DNA of 35,834 bases from an uncultured Thiotrichales bacterium (lineage in GTDB: Bacteria > Pseudomonadota > Gammaproteobacteria > CAIRSR01): positions 1 to 35,834 of the forward strand of contig CAIJYR010000124.1 of assembly GCA_903824965.1 (NCBI GenBank). Direction: 5' to 3'. This document shows, piece after piece, positions 5,455 through 13,455 of this stretch. Below the pieces are notes generated by a model, which was given only the letters and a program-made list of their open reading frames with translations, was not told where the DNA came from and did no database searches. The position numbers were made by a program, and so were the translations under genes. The stretch's first letter is position 1. Every line of letters starts with the position of its first letter.

Positions 5455-8106
5455 ATGTCTCTGCTGTTGGTGGACGGTTCGTCCTATCTGTTTCGTGCCT
5501 TTCATGCTTTGCCATCCTTGACCACGTCACGAGGCGAGCCGACTGGTGCCATCCTGGGTGTGGTACAGATGCTCCGCAAGCTGATGGCGGAACAGTCTGC
5601 CGAGCGATGGGCGGTGGTTTTCGATACACCAGGTCGTACCTTTCGGGACGATCTGGATCCCGCCTACAAAGCCAACCGTCCCGCCACACCTCACGAACTG
5701 ATCGCCCAGATCGAACCCCTACACGCGATGATCCGTGCCATGGGTCTGCCGATCCTCCTAATCGAAGGTGTCGAGGCAGACGATGTGATCGCAACCCTGG
5801 CTGTCCAAGCACGGGCGCAAGGTGTGCACACTGTCATTGTGACCAGCGACAAGGATCTTACACAACTCGTCGATGATCACATTACCCTACTCGATACGGC
5901 GAAGAACGTCACCGTCGATCGAGCAGCTGTCATCGCCAAATTTGGTGTCCCTCCTGAACGCATGGTGGATTACCTTACGCTGGTGGGCGACACCTCGGAC
6001 AACATTCCAGGTGTGCCGGGTGTGGGGCCGAAAACGGCAGCTCGCTGGATTGTGGACTATGGTTCCCTGGATGCGATCATCGAACAGGCAGCCGCGATCA
6101 AGGGCAAGGTGGGCGAGAGCCTCCGTGCCTCCCTGCACCAACTGCCGCTCACACGCCAGTTGATTACCCTTCGTTGCGATGTGACGTTACCCGTAGGTCT
6201 TGCTGATCTCCGCCGTGCGCCACAGAACGATGCTATCCTCAAAGAATGGCTGACCCGTTTGGAGTTTCGATCGTGGCTCAACGAACCGCCTATCCCTCTG
6301 GTCTACCAGCGGATATCGACGCTGGCGGCGCTGGATGCCTTGATCCAAACGCTTTGCGAGGCTACGCTGTTTTTCTTGGAGGTCTATACTGCGGAACCGG
6401 ACAAGACAGAGACACCAATCGTTGGGTTTTTTTGTGCGACCGAACCGGGCAAGGCTGCGTATGTACCTCTTGGATATGCCTTCGGACACCCTGACACAGA
6501 TTCTTTGGATCGGACAGAGGCGCTGACTCGGCTCAAGCCCCTCCTAGAAAATTCGAATTGCGCCAAACTCGGTCATGATCTCAAACACGCGGTCGGTGCC
6601 TTGGCCCATCATGGCATCCAACTCGTGGGTATGCGCCACGATGCCATGCTGGAATCGTATGTCTTGGACAGCACCTCTAGCCAACACGATCGGGACACGC
6701 TGGCCTCGAAGTTTCTTGGAGAGCGGCCCCTACCCTACGAAGAAGTGACTGGCAAGGGGGTGCATCGGATCTCTTTTGATCAGGTGCCGATCGAACGCGC
6801 TGCTGAGTACGCCGCAGTGGGTGCGGATGTGACCTGGCGTTTGCACCAACGCTTTTGGCCCTCCTTACAGAGCGCACCACGCCTCTGTGCGCTCTACGAA
6901 ACCATGGAAATGCCGCTGATTCCGGTGCTGGCACGCATGGAGCGCCATGGTATCTTGGTGGATCGCACCCTGTTGCGCGTTCACTCCCAGGAACTTGCGG
7001 TACGATTGCTCGCCTTAGAACAAGAGTGCCACCGTCTCGCAGGAGGTACGTTTAACCTGTCCTCTCCAAAACAGATCCAAGAGATTCTTTTTGGTCGGAT
7101 GAAACTGACTGTTCGAGAACGAACCGGTACCGGACAACCTTCCAGCGACAAAGCCGTTTTAGAACAACTCGCCGAGGAACATGAGCTTCCTCGGAAGCTG
7201 CTCGTCCACCGAACGCTCAGCAAATTGCGATCGACGTATACCGATCGGTTGCCGGAACAGATCCATCCGCGCACGGGTCGTATCCACACCTGTTTCCATC
7301 AAGCGGTGACTGCTACGGGACGCTTGTCTTCCTCGGATCCCAACCTGCAGAATATTCCTGTCCGTACCCCAGAGGGTCGACGCATTCGCGCTGCTTTTGT
7401 TGCAGCCCCTGGTTATCAATTGCTCTCGGTGGATTATTCGCAAATTGAATTGCGCATCATGGCGCATCTCTCTCAGGACGCTAGACTGGTCGCAGCGTTT
7501 GCAGAGGGGCGTGATGTTCATCGCGTAACGGCCTCTGAGGTGTTTGGTGCACCGCTGGAACAGGTCACGGAGGAGCAACGCCGATCGGCAAAGGCCATCA
7601 ATTTTGGTTTGCTGTATGGTATGTCTGCGTTTGGATTGGCACGGCAACTGGGGATTGAGCAGTCTGCTGCACAACGCTATATGGATCTGTATTTTGATCG
7701 TTACGCAGGGGTGTCGCGTTTCATGGAAGAGATCCGTGAAACTGCGAGAAAACAGGGTTTTGTGGAGACGGTGGAGGGTCGGCGTTTGCACTTACCTGCG
7801 ATTCATGCCCGCAATCGTCAACAGCGAGAGTATGCAGAACGTACGGCCATCAATGCGCCCATGCAGGGAACCGCAGCGGATATTATCAAACGCGCAATGA
7901 TTCGTGTTGATGATTGGCTGGAAGGTACTCGTATTCCTGCGCGGATGGTATTGCAAGTCCATGATGAACTGGTCTTTGAGGTTATCAAAAACGAGGTAGA
8001 AGCGGTCAGTACACAGGTACGTGAGTGCATGATCCATGCAGCACACATGTCTGTTCCGCTGGACGTTTCCGTAGGTGTGGGCGGCAATTGGGACGAGGCG
8101 CATTAA
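5455..8106 (+). CDS. polA: DNA polymerase I, with degenerate proofreading domain
   Basis: An 883-residue family A polymerase for Okazaki fragment maturation and repair. The 5' nuclease (residues 1-290) keeps its acidic residues: LLVDGSSYLFRA, VFD, VEADD and TSDKDL. The polymerase part (about 480-883) keeps motif A DYSQIELR, motif B KAINFGLLYGMS and motif C VHDELVFE. The middle 3'-5' exonuclease domain is present in full length and aligns well with E. coli, but its metal ligands are replaced. E. coli Asp355 and Glu357 align with Glu309 and Tyr311, Asp424 with Ala379, and Asp501 with Gly456; only Tyr497 (Tyr452 here) remains. Proofreading is therefore probably lost while the fold stays. The frame is unbroken and the changes are spread over the domain, so a single sequencing error cannot explain them. 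The start ATG has a G-rich site upstream. Confidence 0.97.
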   Translation: MSLLLVDGSSYLFRAFHALPSLTTSRGEPTGAILGVVQMLRKLMAEQSAERWAVVFDTPGRTFRDDLDPAYKANRPATPHELIAQIEPLHAMIRAMGLPILLIEGVEADDVIATLAVQARAQGVHTVIVTSDKDLTQLVDDHITLLDTAKNVTVDRAAVIAKFGVPPERMVDYLTLVGDTSDNIPGVPGVGPKTAARWIVDYGSLDAIIEQAAAIKGKVGESLRASLHQLPLTRQLITLRCDVTLPVGLADLRRAPQNDAILKEWLTRLEFRSWLNEPPIPLVYQRISTLAALDALIQTLCEATLFFLEVYTAEPDKTETPIVGFFCATEPGKAAYVPLGYAFGHPDTDSLDRTEALTRLKPLLENSNCAKLGHDLKHAVGALAHHGIQLVGMRHDAMLESYVLDSTSSQHDRDTLASKFLGERPLPYEEVTGKGVHRISFDQVPIERAAEYAAVGADVTWRLHQRFWPSLQSAPRLCALYETMEMPLIPVLARMERHGILVDRTLLRVHSQELAVRLLALEQECHRLAGGTFNLSSPKQIQEILFGRMKLTVRERTGTGQPSSDKAVLEQLAEEHELPRKLLVHRTLSKLRSTYTDRLPEQIHPRTGRIHTCFHQAVTATGRLSSSDPNLQNIPVRTPEGRRIRAAFVAAPGYQLLSVDYSQIELRIMAHLSQDARLVAAFAEGRDVHRVTASEVFGAPLEQVTEEQRRSAKAINFGLLYGMSAFGLARQLGIEQSAAQRYMDLYFDRYAGVSRFMEEIRETARKQGFVETVEGRRLHLPAIHARNRQQREYAERTAINAPMQGTAADIIKRAMIRVDDWLEGTRIPARMVLQVHDELVFEVIKNEVEAVSTQVRECMIHAAHMSVPLDVSVGVGGNWDEAH

Positions 8107-8249
8107 AAGTGCACCACACTTCCAGGTACATTTGGATCTATAATCAGCACCTGCCCATGGCGGCTATGGAGCAGTGGTATAGAAAAAACCTGATTTTTTC
8201 GTGAAACAATCACGGAATCGTCTGGAACCCGACACGGTGCGAGGTTGCA

Positions 8250-8333
8250 ATGATCACATGGTTTGTCAATATGGTGGGTGTCGTCCTGATTGGACTCATC
8301 GTGTGGTGGTTCTTGGTTCGTCGCGCCCGATGA
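8250..8333 (+). CDS. 27-residue single-span membrane ORF overlapping rnd
   Basis: A short ORF starting MITWFVNMVGVVLIGLIVWW and ending in a basic RRAR tail, that is, one membrane helix with a positive-inside C-terminus. It has GAGG five bases before its ATG. Its stop overlaps the rnd start as ATGA (8330-8333), a classic translational-coupling arrangement. The N-terminus resembles the membrane anchor found at the start of some small cupredoxin-like proteins, but nothing follows it here. It could be a real small protein or a leader peptide that brings ribosomes to rnd. I do not recognise a named family. Confidence 0.45.
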   Translation: MITWFVNMVGVVLIGLIVWWFLVRRAR

Positions 8334-9244
8334 CATCCCATTGCCAGCAGGATTGCCAACAGGATTGCCAAGAGGGTCTGCCCGAAACGGCAGCGTATAT
8401 CGATACCCAGGAAGCACTGGAACGTCTTTGCGCCCAGTTAGCGTTGCGCACTTTCGTTGCCTTGGACACGGAGTTTGTGCGGGAACGCACCTACCTTCCA
8501 CAGTTATGCCTCCTTCAAGTAGCGGCCCCTGGGGTATTGGCGGTGGTGGATCCGTTGGTCTTGTCCGATGTGAGCCCCCTGTGGGAGATTGTCAAATCAC
8601 GCGCCATCACAAAGGTGTTACACGCAGGACGTCAGGATCTGGAGATTTTTTACGAACACCACCAGATCGTGATCGACCCGCTGTTTGACACACAACTCGC
8701 GGCTACGTTGCTCGGCTATGGTGAACAAGTGGGGTACGGTGCTCTTGTGGAGGCTGCGTGCGGTGTTACGCTCGAAAAGGCATACACACGCACAGATTGG
8801 ACGAGTCGCCCCCTGCATCCTGGCCAGTTGCGCTATGCTGCCGATGATGTCCGTTATTTGGTGCCCCTCTACCAGCAGATGCAGCAAAAACTCGAACAAG
8901 ACGGACAACAGAGCCGCATGACGGAAGAGTGCGCAAATCTCGCAGAGGTCGCAATGTGCGGCACGTTGCCCGTGAATGCCTGGAAACGGGTGCGTGGCTT
9001 TCAGACGCTAGAAGGCAAGCCGCTCGTCCTTCTGCAACACTTGGCCGCTTGGCGCGAACAACAAGCACGGGCCGAAAACCGACCGCGCCGATGGATCGTC
9101 GCAGATGATGTGTTGTTGAAACTCGCTCGCCATCCTCCGCAGAGTTTCGAACACCTGCAACGCATCGGTGGCATCGAGATGGGTGCCTTGCGGCGCTATG
9201 GTCACGAATGGATCGCGCTACTGCATCCAGCCTCAGAAGACTAA
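8330..9244 (+). CDS. rnd: Ribonuclease D
   Basis: A DEDD-type 3'-5' exoribonuclease that trims tRNA and other structured RNA 3' ends. From ATG 8330 it has 304 residues. The catalytic motifs are ALDTEFVRE (Exo I), HAGRQDLEIF with FDTQLAATLLG (Exo II) and YAADDVRYLVPLY (Exo III, with the tyrosine of the DEDDy class). One HRDC domain follows (about residues 205-300). E. coli RNase D is about 375 residues with two C-terminal HRDC-like domains, so this is a shorter form. A longer in-frame start at 8201 reads through non-homologous sequence. The ATGA overlap with the small upstream ORF supports 8330. The N-terminus contains a 12-base triplicated repeat coding DCQQ-type units. It lies downstream of polA and is convergent with sixA. 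Confidence 0.92.
   Translation: MTSHCQQDCQQDCQEGLPETAAYIDTQEALERLCAQLALRTFVALDTEFVRERTYLPQLCLLQVAAPGVLAVVDPLVLSDVSPLWEIVKSRAITKVLHAGRQDLEIFYEHHQIVIDPLFDTQLAATLLGYGEQVGYGALVEAACGVTLEKAYTRTDWTSRPLHPGQLRYAADDVRYLVPLYQQMQQKLEQDGQQSRMTEECANLAEVAMCGTLPVNAWKRVRGFQTLEGKPLVLLQHLAAWREQQARAENRPRRWIVADDVLLKLARHPPQSFEHLQRIGGIEMGALRRYGHEWIALLHPASED
8341..8376 (+). repeat. Three 12-bp direct repeats in the rnd N-terminus
   Basis: TTGCCAGCAGGA, TTGCCAACAGGA and TTGCCAAGAGGG follow each other without gaps and encode CQQD-CQQD-CQEG in the non-conserved start of RNase D. Copy-number change would keep the frame. Confidence 0.7.
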
Positions 9245-9259
9245 ACCTAAACCGTTTCG

Positions 9260-9760
9260 TTACGACAACGCCAGCAAATCGTCCGGCCGATAGAAAAACG
9301 CCAAGACACCACTGCCAGGCTGAGGAATCCCGGGAAAAGACAATCCTAACAAGGCACCCTTACGGAAGCGGACAGTAGGCCCAGCGTTCGGCCCCAAGAG
9401 TTGCCCAGCCAATACACCCAAATCAGGTTCGTGACCAACCAACATCACCATTTCCTTCGGATCACAGATCGCCAACATTTCCAGCACGGCATGCAGGGAG
9501 TATTCTGCGCCCAGCACAACGTTTTGTACTAACCTCTCTTCCAGGCCGAGTACCGCAGCAGTGATCTCTGCCGTCTGACGCGCACGCAATCGAGGACTGG
9601 TAATGATCCGATCAGGCCGTATGCCCATTGCATGGAACACTTTGGAGACCCTGCGGTGACGCTTGACACCCGCCTCCGTGAGAGGACGTAGATCGTCATC
9701 GGGATAGACCGCTGGATCCGGTCTTTCTGCACGGGCATGACGCAATAACAACAGGTTCAT
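9260..9760 (-). CDS. sixA: SixA-type phosphohistidine phosphatase
   Basis: A small histidine-phosphatase-superfamily protein (166 residues) with the N-terminal LLLLRHARAE motif, where His8 is the phospho-accepting residue. Further conserved parts are SPRLRARQTAE and MLVGHEPDLG, which hold the catalytic arginines and the second histidine. E. coli SixA removes phosphate from histidines in phosphotransfer domains or in the PTS protein NPr. Whether this one acts on the HPt domain encoded at 22238-25003 is open. The start at 9760 is chosen because GGAGG lies five bases upstream; a longer version would begin at 9772. Divergent from pilR. Confidence 0.88.
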   Translation of the reverse strand: MNLLLLRHARAERPDPAVYPDDDLRPLTEAGVKRHRRVSKVFHAMGIRPDRIITSPRLRARQTAEITAAVLGLEERLVQNVVLGAEYSLHAVLEMLAICDPKEMVMLVGHEPDLGVLAGQLLGPNAGPTVRFRKGALLGLSFPGIPQPGSGVLAFFYRPDDLLALS

Positions 9761-9851
9761 GGTAGCCTCCAAGCCAATGGGCCAACGGGGGCCAACCCCG
9801 TGGGACGGGTGGGTATCAGCACAGACATCGAAACAACAGGGTCATCGTACC

Positions 9852-11345
9852 ATGGCGGACAGGCACCTAGCACTGATTGTTGACGACGAACCAGACATTC
9901 TAGAACTGCTGGAGATTACGATGGAACGTATGGGTATAGAAACCTGTGCGGCTTCCAACCTAGAGGAAGCTCGGTTGGCTTTGGCGCGTCGTTCGGTGGA
10001 TCTGTGCATTACCGATCTCCGCCTACCCGATGGCGATGGCACCGAACTCGTAGAACACATCCAGCGCCTTTATCCAACCATTCCGGTGGCCGTCATCACG
10101 GCACATGGAAACATGGAAACCGCCATACGCGCCCTTAAGGGAGGGGCTTTTGACTTCGTTTCAAAACCGCTTGACCTTCAGATTTTGCGCAACCTCGTCA
10201 CCACGGCATTGCAGATTTCCCGACACCCGATTTCGGATCAACCGCGTACCCGTTATCGGCTGCTCGGTCATTCGACGGCCATCCACACGGTACGCGCTAT
10301 GATCACCAAGGTGGCTCGTAGCCAAGCTCCCGTACACATCAGCGGAGAATCTGGTACCGGCAAAGAGTTGGTGGCACGACGCATCCACGAACAGGGGCCA
10401 CGCGCCGAACATCCCTTTATACCGGTCAATTGCGGTGCCATCCCCTCTGAACTGATGGAGAGCGAATTGTTTGGCCATCGTCGTGGTGCTTTCAGCGGTG
10501 CTGTGCACGAACACGATGGGTTGTTCCAGGCTGCCTCAGGGGGAACGTTGTTCTTGGATGAGATTGCCGATCTCCCGCTCTCCATGCAAGTGAAGCTGCT
10601 ACGAGCCATACAAGAGAAGGCCATACGTCCAGTAGGTGCCTCTCGTGAAGTACCTGTAGATGTGCGTCTTCTGTCCGCAACCCACAAAGATCTCGCTTCT
10701 TTGGTACAGATGGGCAGCTTCCGAAAAGATCTCTATTATCGTGTGAACGTCATTGAACTACACGTTCCCCCCTTACGCGATCGACGCGAAGACATCCCTC
10801 TGCTGCTGGAGTATTGTTTGGGTCGATGTGCGGCTTTGTCTGGCGTGCTGGTGCCGCAGGTCTCGGAGGCCGCACGCAATGCCCTGTTGTGTTATGCCTT
10901 CCCAGGTAATGTGCGAGAACTCGAAAACATTCTAGAACGTGCCATGACCTTGTGCGAACGGGGCATCATCCAAGAGGGAGACCTGTGTTTACCAGCCATC
11001 GGCCTTCCAGCCATCGCTCTTCCATCCATGGATTTGCCAAGCGCATGCTTCCCAGAATGGTCAGAATGGTCAGAATGCTCGGACAAATCCCCTGCGACTG
11101 TGCCCAGTACATCTTCCTCCGGCACGCTCCTCATAGAGGAGGTTCCTCCCACAGAAAGCGTACTCGACCCGTTCCTGGACGCCGTTGAGCGAGAAACCAT
11201 CCTACACGCGCTCCAAGAGACCCAGGGCAATCGTACCCATGCAGCACGGATCCTCGGCATCCGCCCCCGTGTCTTGCGCTACCGTCTCAAAAAACTCGGT
11301 TTAGAATCCCAGAGCGTTCGCACCTTCGGTGAAAAGGCGTCCTAA
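9852..11345 (+). CDS. pilR: PilR-type sigma-54-dependent response regulator
   Basis: An NtrC-family activator of 497 residues. The receiver domain (1-120) has the VDDEPDILELLEIT start, phospho-acceptor Asp55 in CITDLRLPDGDG, and the K of FVSKPLDL. The AAA+ domain (about 140-380) has Walker A GESGTGKE, the sigma-54 contact loop GAFSGA (usual form GAFTGA), and GTLFLDEIADLP. The C-terminus carries a Fis-type helix-turn-helix (NRTHAARILGIRPRVLRYRLKKLG). Similarity is strongest to PilR of Pseudomonas. A proline/serine-rich linker of about 60 residues with short sequence repeats separates AAA+ and HTH. No PilS sensor gene is adjacent; in many genomes pilS precedes pilR. The pilA promoter and candidate sites in this window are the obvious target. 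The start is set by homology; an upstream in-frame start at 9759 would add 31 unrelated residues. Confidence 0.9.
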   Translation: MADRHLALIVDDEPDILELLEITMERMGIETCAASNLEEARLALARRSVDLCITDLRLPDGDGTELVEHIQRLYPTIPVAVITAHGNMETAIRALKGGAFDFVSKPLDLQILRNLVTTALQISRHPISDQPRTRYRLLGHSTAIHTVRAMITKVARSQAPVHISGESGTGKELVARRIHEQGPRAEHPFIPVNCGAIPSELMESELFGHRRGAFSGAVHEHDGLFQAASGGTLFLDEIADLPLSMQVKLLRAIQEKAIRPVGASREVPVDVRLLSATHKDLASLVQMGSFRKDLYYRVNVIELHVPPLRDRREDIPLLLEYCLGRCAALSGVLVPQVSEAARNALLCYAFPGNVRELENILERAMTLCERGIIQEGDLCLPAIGLPAIALPSMDLPSACFPEWSEWSECSDKSPATVPSTSSSGTLLIEEVPPTESVLDPFLDAVERETILHALQETQGNRTHAARILGIRPRVLRYRLKKLGLESQSVRTFGEKAS

Positions 11346-11360
11346 AGACCAGATCATCCA

Positions 11361-11389
11361 TTCCAATCTGCTGCAACTTCCAATAGAAT
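11361..11389 (+). promoter_or_regulatory. Weak candidate promoter for rpsP operon
   Basis: TTCCAA and TAGAAT with 17-base spacing lie in the 91-base gap between pilR and rpsP. The -35 matches consensus at only three of six positions, so this is tentative. Confidence 0.28.
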
Positions 11390-11436
11390 GATCGACCTTT
11401 ACCTTTTTTTGCCTCGACAAGGATCCAAGATTCGCG

Positions 11437-11703
11437 ATGGTTACTATCCGCTTTTCTCGTACTGGAATGCTCAAGCGTCCGTTTTATCACATCGTTGTCA
11501 CCGACAGCCGCAGCCGCCGTGATGGCCGCTACATCGAACGAGTGGGGTATTTCAACCCCATTGCAGTAGGTGCCGATGTGCCCGTGTTGGTCAAGCTCGA
11601 TCGTGTAGAGTACTGGTTGTCCAAGGGGGCACAAACCTCTGCGGCCGTCTCCAACCTGCTCAAAGACTACCGCAAGCAACAAGCCAGCAGCGCGGCCGCC
11701 TGA
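11437..11703 (+). CDS. rpsP: 30S ribosomal protein S16
   Basis: Small-subunit ribosomal protein of 88 residues, standard length. It has the conserved start MVTIRFSRTGMLKRPFYHIV followed by SRSRRDGRYIERVGYFNP. It is the first gene of the rpsP-rimM-trmD-rplS operon, which is conserved in this order in most proteobacteria. The next gene, rimM, begins within 10 bases of its stop, so translation is probably coupled. Confidence 0.98.
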   Translation: MVTIRFSRTGMLKRPFYHIVVTDSRSRRDGRYIERVGYFNPIAVGADVPVLVKLDRVEYWLSKGAQTSAAVSNLLKDYRKQQASSAAA

Positions 11704-11711
11704 GTGTAGTG

Positions 11712-12209
11712 ATGGGGCATGTGCTTGTAGGGCGCATTGTCGGCGTCTTTGGCGTGCGAGGTTGGGTGAAGGTGCAGTCTTACACCAACCCACGAGAGAA
11801 TCTCCTGAAGTACCAACCCTGGTTGATTCGCAACGCCGATCAAGTGTACGAACGAGCGTTGTTGGACAGTCGGTTGGGCACTAAGGGGATCGTGGCTTTG
11901 CTCGCCGGTTGCACCGACCCTACCACCGCTTTGCCCCTGGTGGGTTGCGAAATTTCGGTGCCCCGCGAGGTGTTTCCAGCACCAGAAGACGGCGAATATT
12001 ACTGGGCTGACTTGGTGGGACTCCGAGCCTTCACCCTAGACGGCGTGGATCTTGGCACAGTGGTACATCTGGTAGAAACCGGTGCCAATGATGTACTCGT
12101 CGTTCGAGGCGATCGAGAGCGTCTCATCCCTTATCTCCCGGAACAGGTGGTACGGTCTGTGGATTTAGCGGAGAGACGCTTGTTGGTAGATTGGGATCCG
12201 GAGTTCTGA
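11712..12209 (+). CDS. rimM: Ribosome maturation factor RimM
   Basis: A 165-residue factor that binds S19 and helps mature the 30S head. The N-terminal barrel motif is [20 protein letters not shown] and the PRC-barrel half has [10 protein letters not shown] and [12 protein letters not shown], ending in [11 protein letters not shown] 11712 is preferred; a GTG directly before it (11709) would add one residue. Operon position between rpsP and trmD is canonical. Confidence 0.96.
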   Translation: MGHVLVGRIVGVFGVRGWVKVQSYTNPRENLLKYQPWLIRNADQVYERALLDSRLGTKGIVALLAGCTDPTTALPLVGCEISVPREVFPAPEDGEYYWADLVGLRAFTLDGVDLGTVVHLVETGANDVLVVRGDRERLIPYLPEQVVRSVDLAERRLLVDWDPEF

Positions 12210-12213
12210 CGCA

Positions 12214-12951
12214 GTGCGCTTGGGTGTGATTACGCTTTTCCCAGAGATGTTTAATGCCTTGCACTACGGCATCACAGGTCGAGCGTTGCGTGCGGGTGCG
12301 TTGCATCTTGATCTCTGGAATCCGCGTGCGTACACCACCGATCGTCACCACACGGTCGATGACCGCCCCTACGGGGGTGGCCCTGGCATGGTGATGAAGG
12401 TTCAGCCGCTCTCGGAGGCTTTACAAGCCGCACGTGTGGCGCTGGGCTGTGTTGCCCCTGTGGTCTATCTTTCCCCTCAGGGACGACCCTTGACCCAAGC
12501 GGTTTTACAGGAACTCGCCACGCACTCTGCACTGATTTTCATCGCAGGTCGCTATGAGGGGGTGGATGAGCGGTTCCTCGAAACCTCGGTCGATTGGGAA
12601 TTGTCCATTGGTGACTATGTGCTGAGTGGAGGGGAATTGGCCGCTATGGTCGTGATCGACGGCATCACACGCCTCCTCCCAGGGACGTTGGGAGACCCTG
12701 CCTCAGCGGATCAAGATTCTTTTGTGCGTGGTCTGCTCGATCACCCGCACTACACCCGCCCGGAGGTATACGCCGGACAGCCAGTACCGACGGTGTTGTT
12801 GTCGGGCAACCATGAGGCTATCCGACGCTGGCGCCTGACACAATCGCTCAGTCGTACCCGCCAACGCCGCCCTGACCTGTGGTCTGGCCTTGTCCTGACT
12901 GACGAACAACAGGCACTGTTGGACATAGTTCCTCCCTGCGAGGAGTTTTGA
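12214..12951 (+). CDS. trmD: tRNA (guanine37-N1)-methyltransferase
   Basis: A SPOUT-class knotted enzyme that methylates G37 of tRNAs reading CNN codons (Leu, Pro, Arg) from S-adenosylmethionine, preventing +1 frameshifts. The 245-residue product starts at GTG 12214, four bases after rimM. Hallmarks are [50 protein letters not shown] and the knot segment [19 protein letters not shown]. One of its substrates, tRNA-Pro(CGG), is encoded at 35497-35573. Confidence 0.97.
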   Translation: MRLGVITLFPEMFNALHYGITGRALRAGALHLDLWNPRAYTTDRHHTVDDRPYGGGPGMVMKVQPLSEALQAARVALGCVAPVVYLSPQGRPLTQAVLQELATHSALIFIAGRYEGVDERFLETSVDWELSIGDYVLSGGELAAMVVIDGITRLLPGTLGDPASADQDSFVRGLLDHPHYTRPEVYAGQPVPTVLLSGNHEAIRRWRLTQSLSRTRQRRPDLWSGLVLTDEQQALLDIVPPCEEF

Positions 12952-12963
12952 CTTTCGGATCAG

Positions 12964-12991
12964 CCCCTTCCCGATTTGCCTCAGGAAGGGG
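12964..12991 (+). promoter_or_regulatory. Hairpin in the trmD-rplS gap
   Basis: CCCCTTCC and GGAAGGGG pair perfectly around a 12-base loop. It starts 12 bases after trmD in a 119-base gap. No strong T-run follows. It may be a partial terminator, a processing site, or an L19 leader that lets rplS be expressed at a higher level than trmD. Confidence 0.4.
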
Positions 12992-13070
12992 TTTATCAAA
13001 GGCTACAGGCATTGGGTACCAGGGCAGTTATCTTTATTTCCACTTTTTAACATTGGTAGGGAGTTTTTTT

Positions 13071-13415
13071 ATGATGACCCTTCTTCAACAAGTAGAGGCC
13101 GAGCAGATGACTCGCCCCATTCCGGATTTCCGCCCAGGCGACACGGTGATCGTGCAGACCCGCGTCAAGGAAGGCGAGCGAGAGCGCCTACAGGCCTTTG
13201 AAGGGGTGGTGATTGCCCGCCGCAACCGTGGCCTTGGTTCTGCTTTCATTGTGCGCAAAATGTCCCATGGTGAGGGGGTCGAACGCACCTTCCAAACCTA
13301 CAGCCCAACGACGGCAGAGATCATCATCAAGCGCCGTGGTGCTGTACGCCGTGCCAAGCTGTATTATCTGCGCGAGCGGAGCGGTAAATCGGCACGTATC
13401 AAGGAAAAACTGTAA
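13071..13415 (+). CDS. rplS: 50S ribosomal protein L19
   Basis: Large-subunit protein at the 30S-50S interface, 114 residues, standard length. It starts [13 protein letters not shown] and contains [24 protein letters not shown] and [15 protein letters not shown]. The start at 13071 is backed by AGGGAG seven bases upstream; ATG 13074 is an alternative. The 119-base gap before it holds a hairpin. Last gene of the rpsP operon. Confidence 0.98.
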   Translation: MMTLLQQVEAEQMTRPIPDFRPGDTVIVQTRVKEGERERLQAFEGVVIARRNRGLGSAFIVRKMSHGEGVERTFQTYSPTTAEIIIKRRGAVRRAKLYYLRERSGKSARIKEKL

Positions 13416-13455
13416 TCGTCATTCTGGGGCAGGATCACGCTCGGCAAGATCGGCG

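Noticed and set aside
8182-8200. A/T hairpin GAAAAAA/TTTTTTC between polA and rnd as a terminator
   Set aside because: The stem is only A-T pairs apart from one G-C and would be too weak for a rho-independent terminator.
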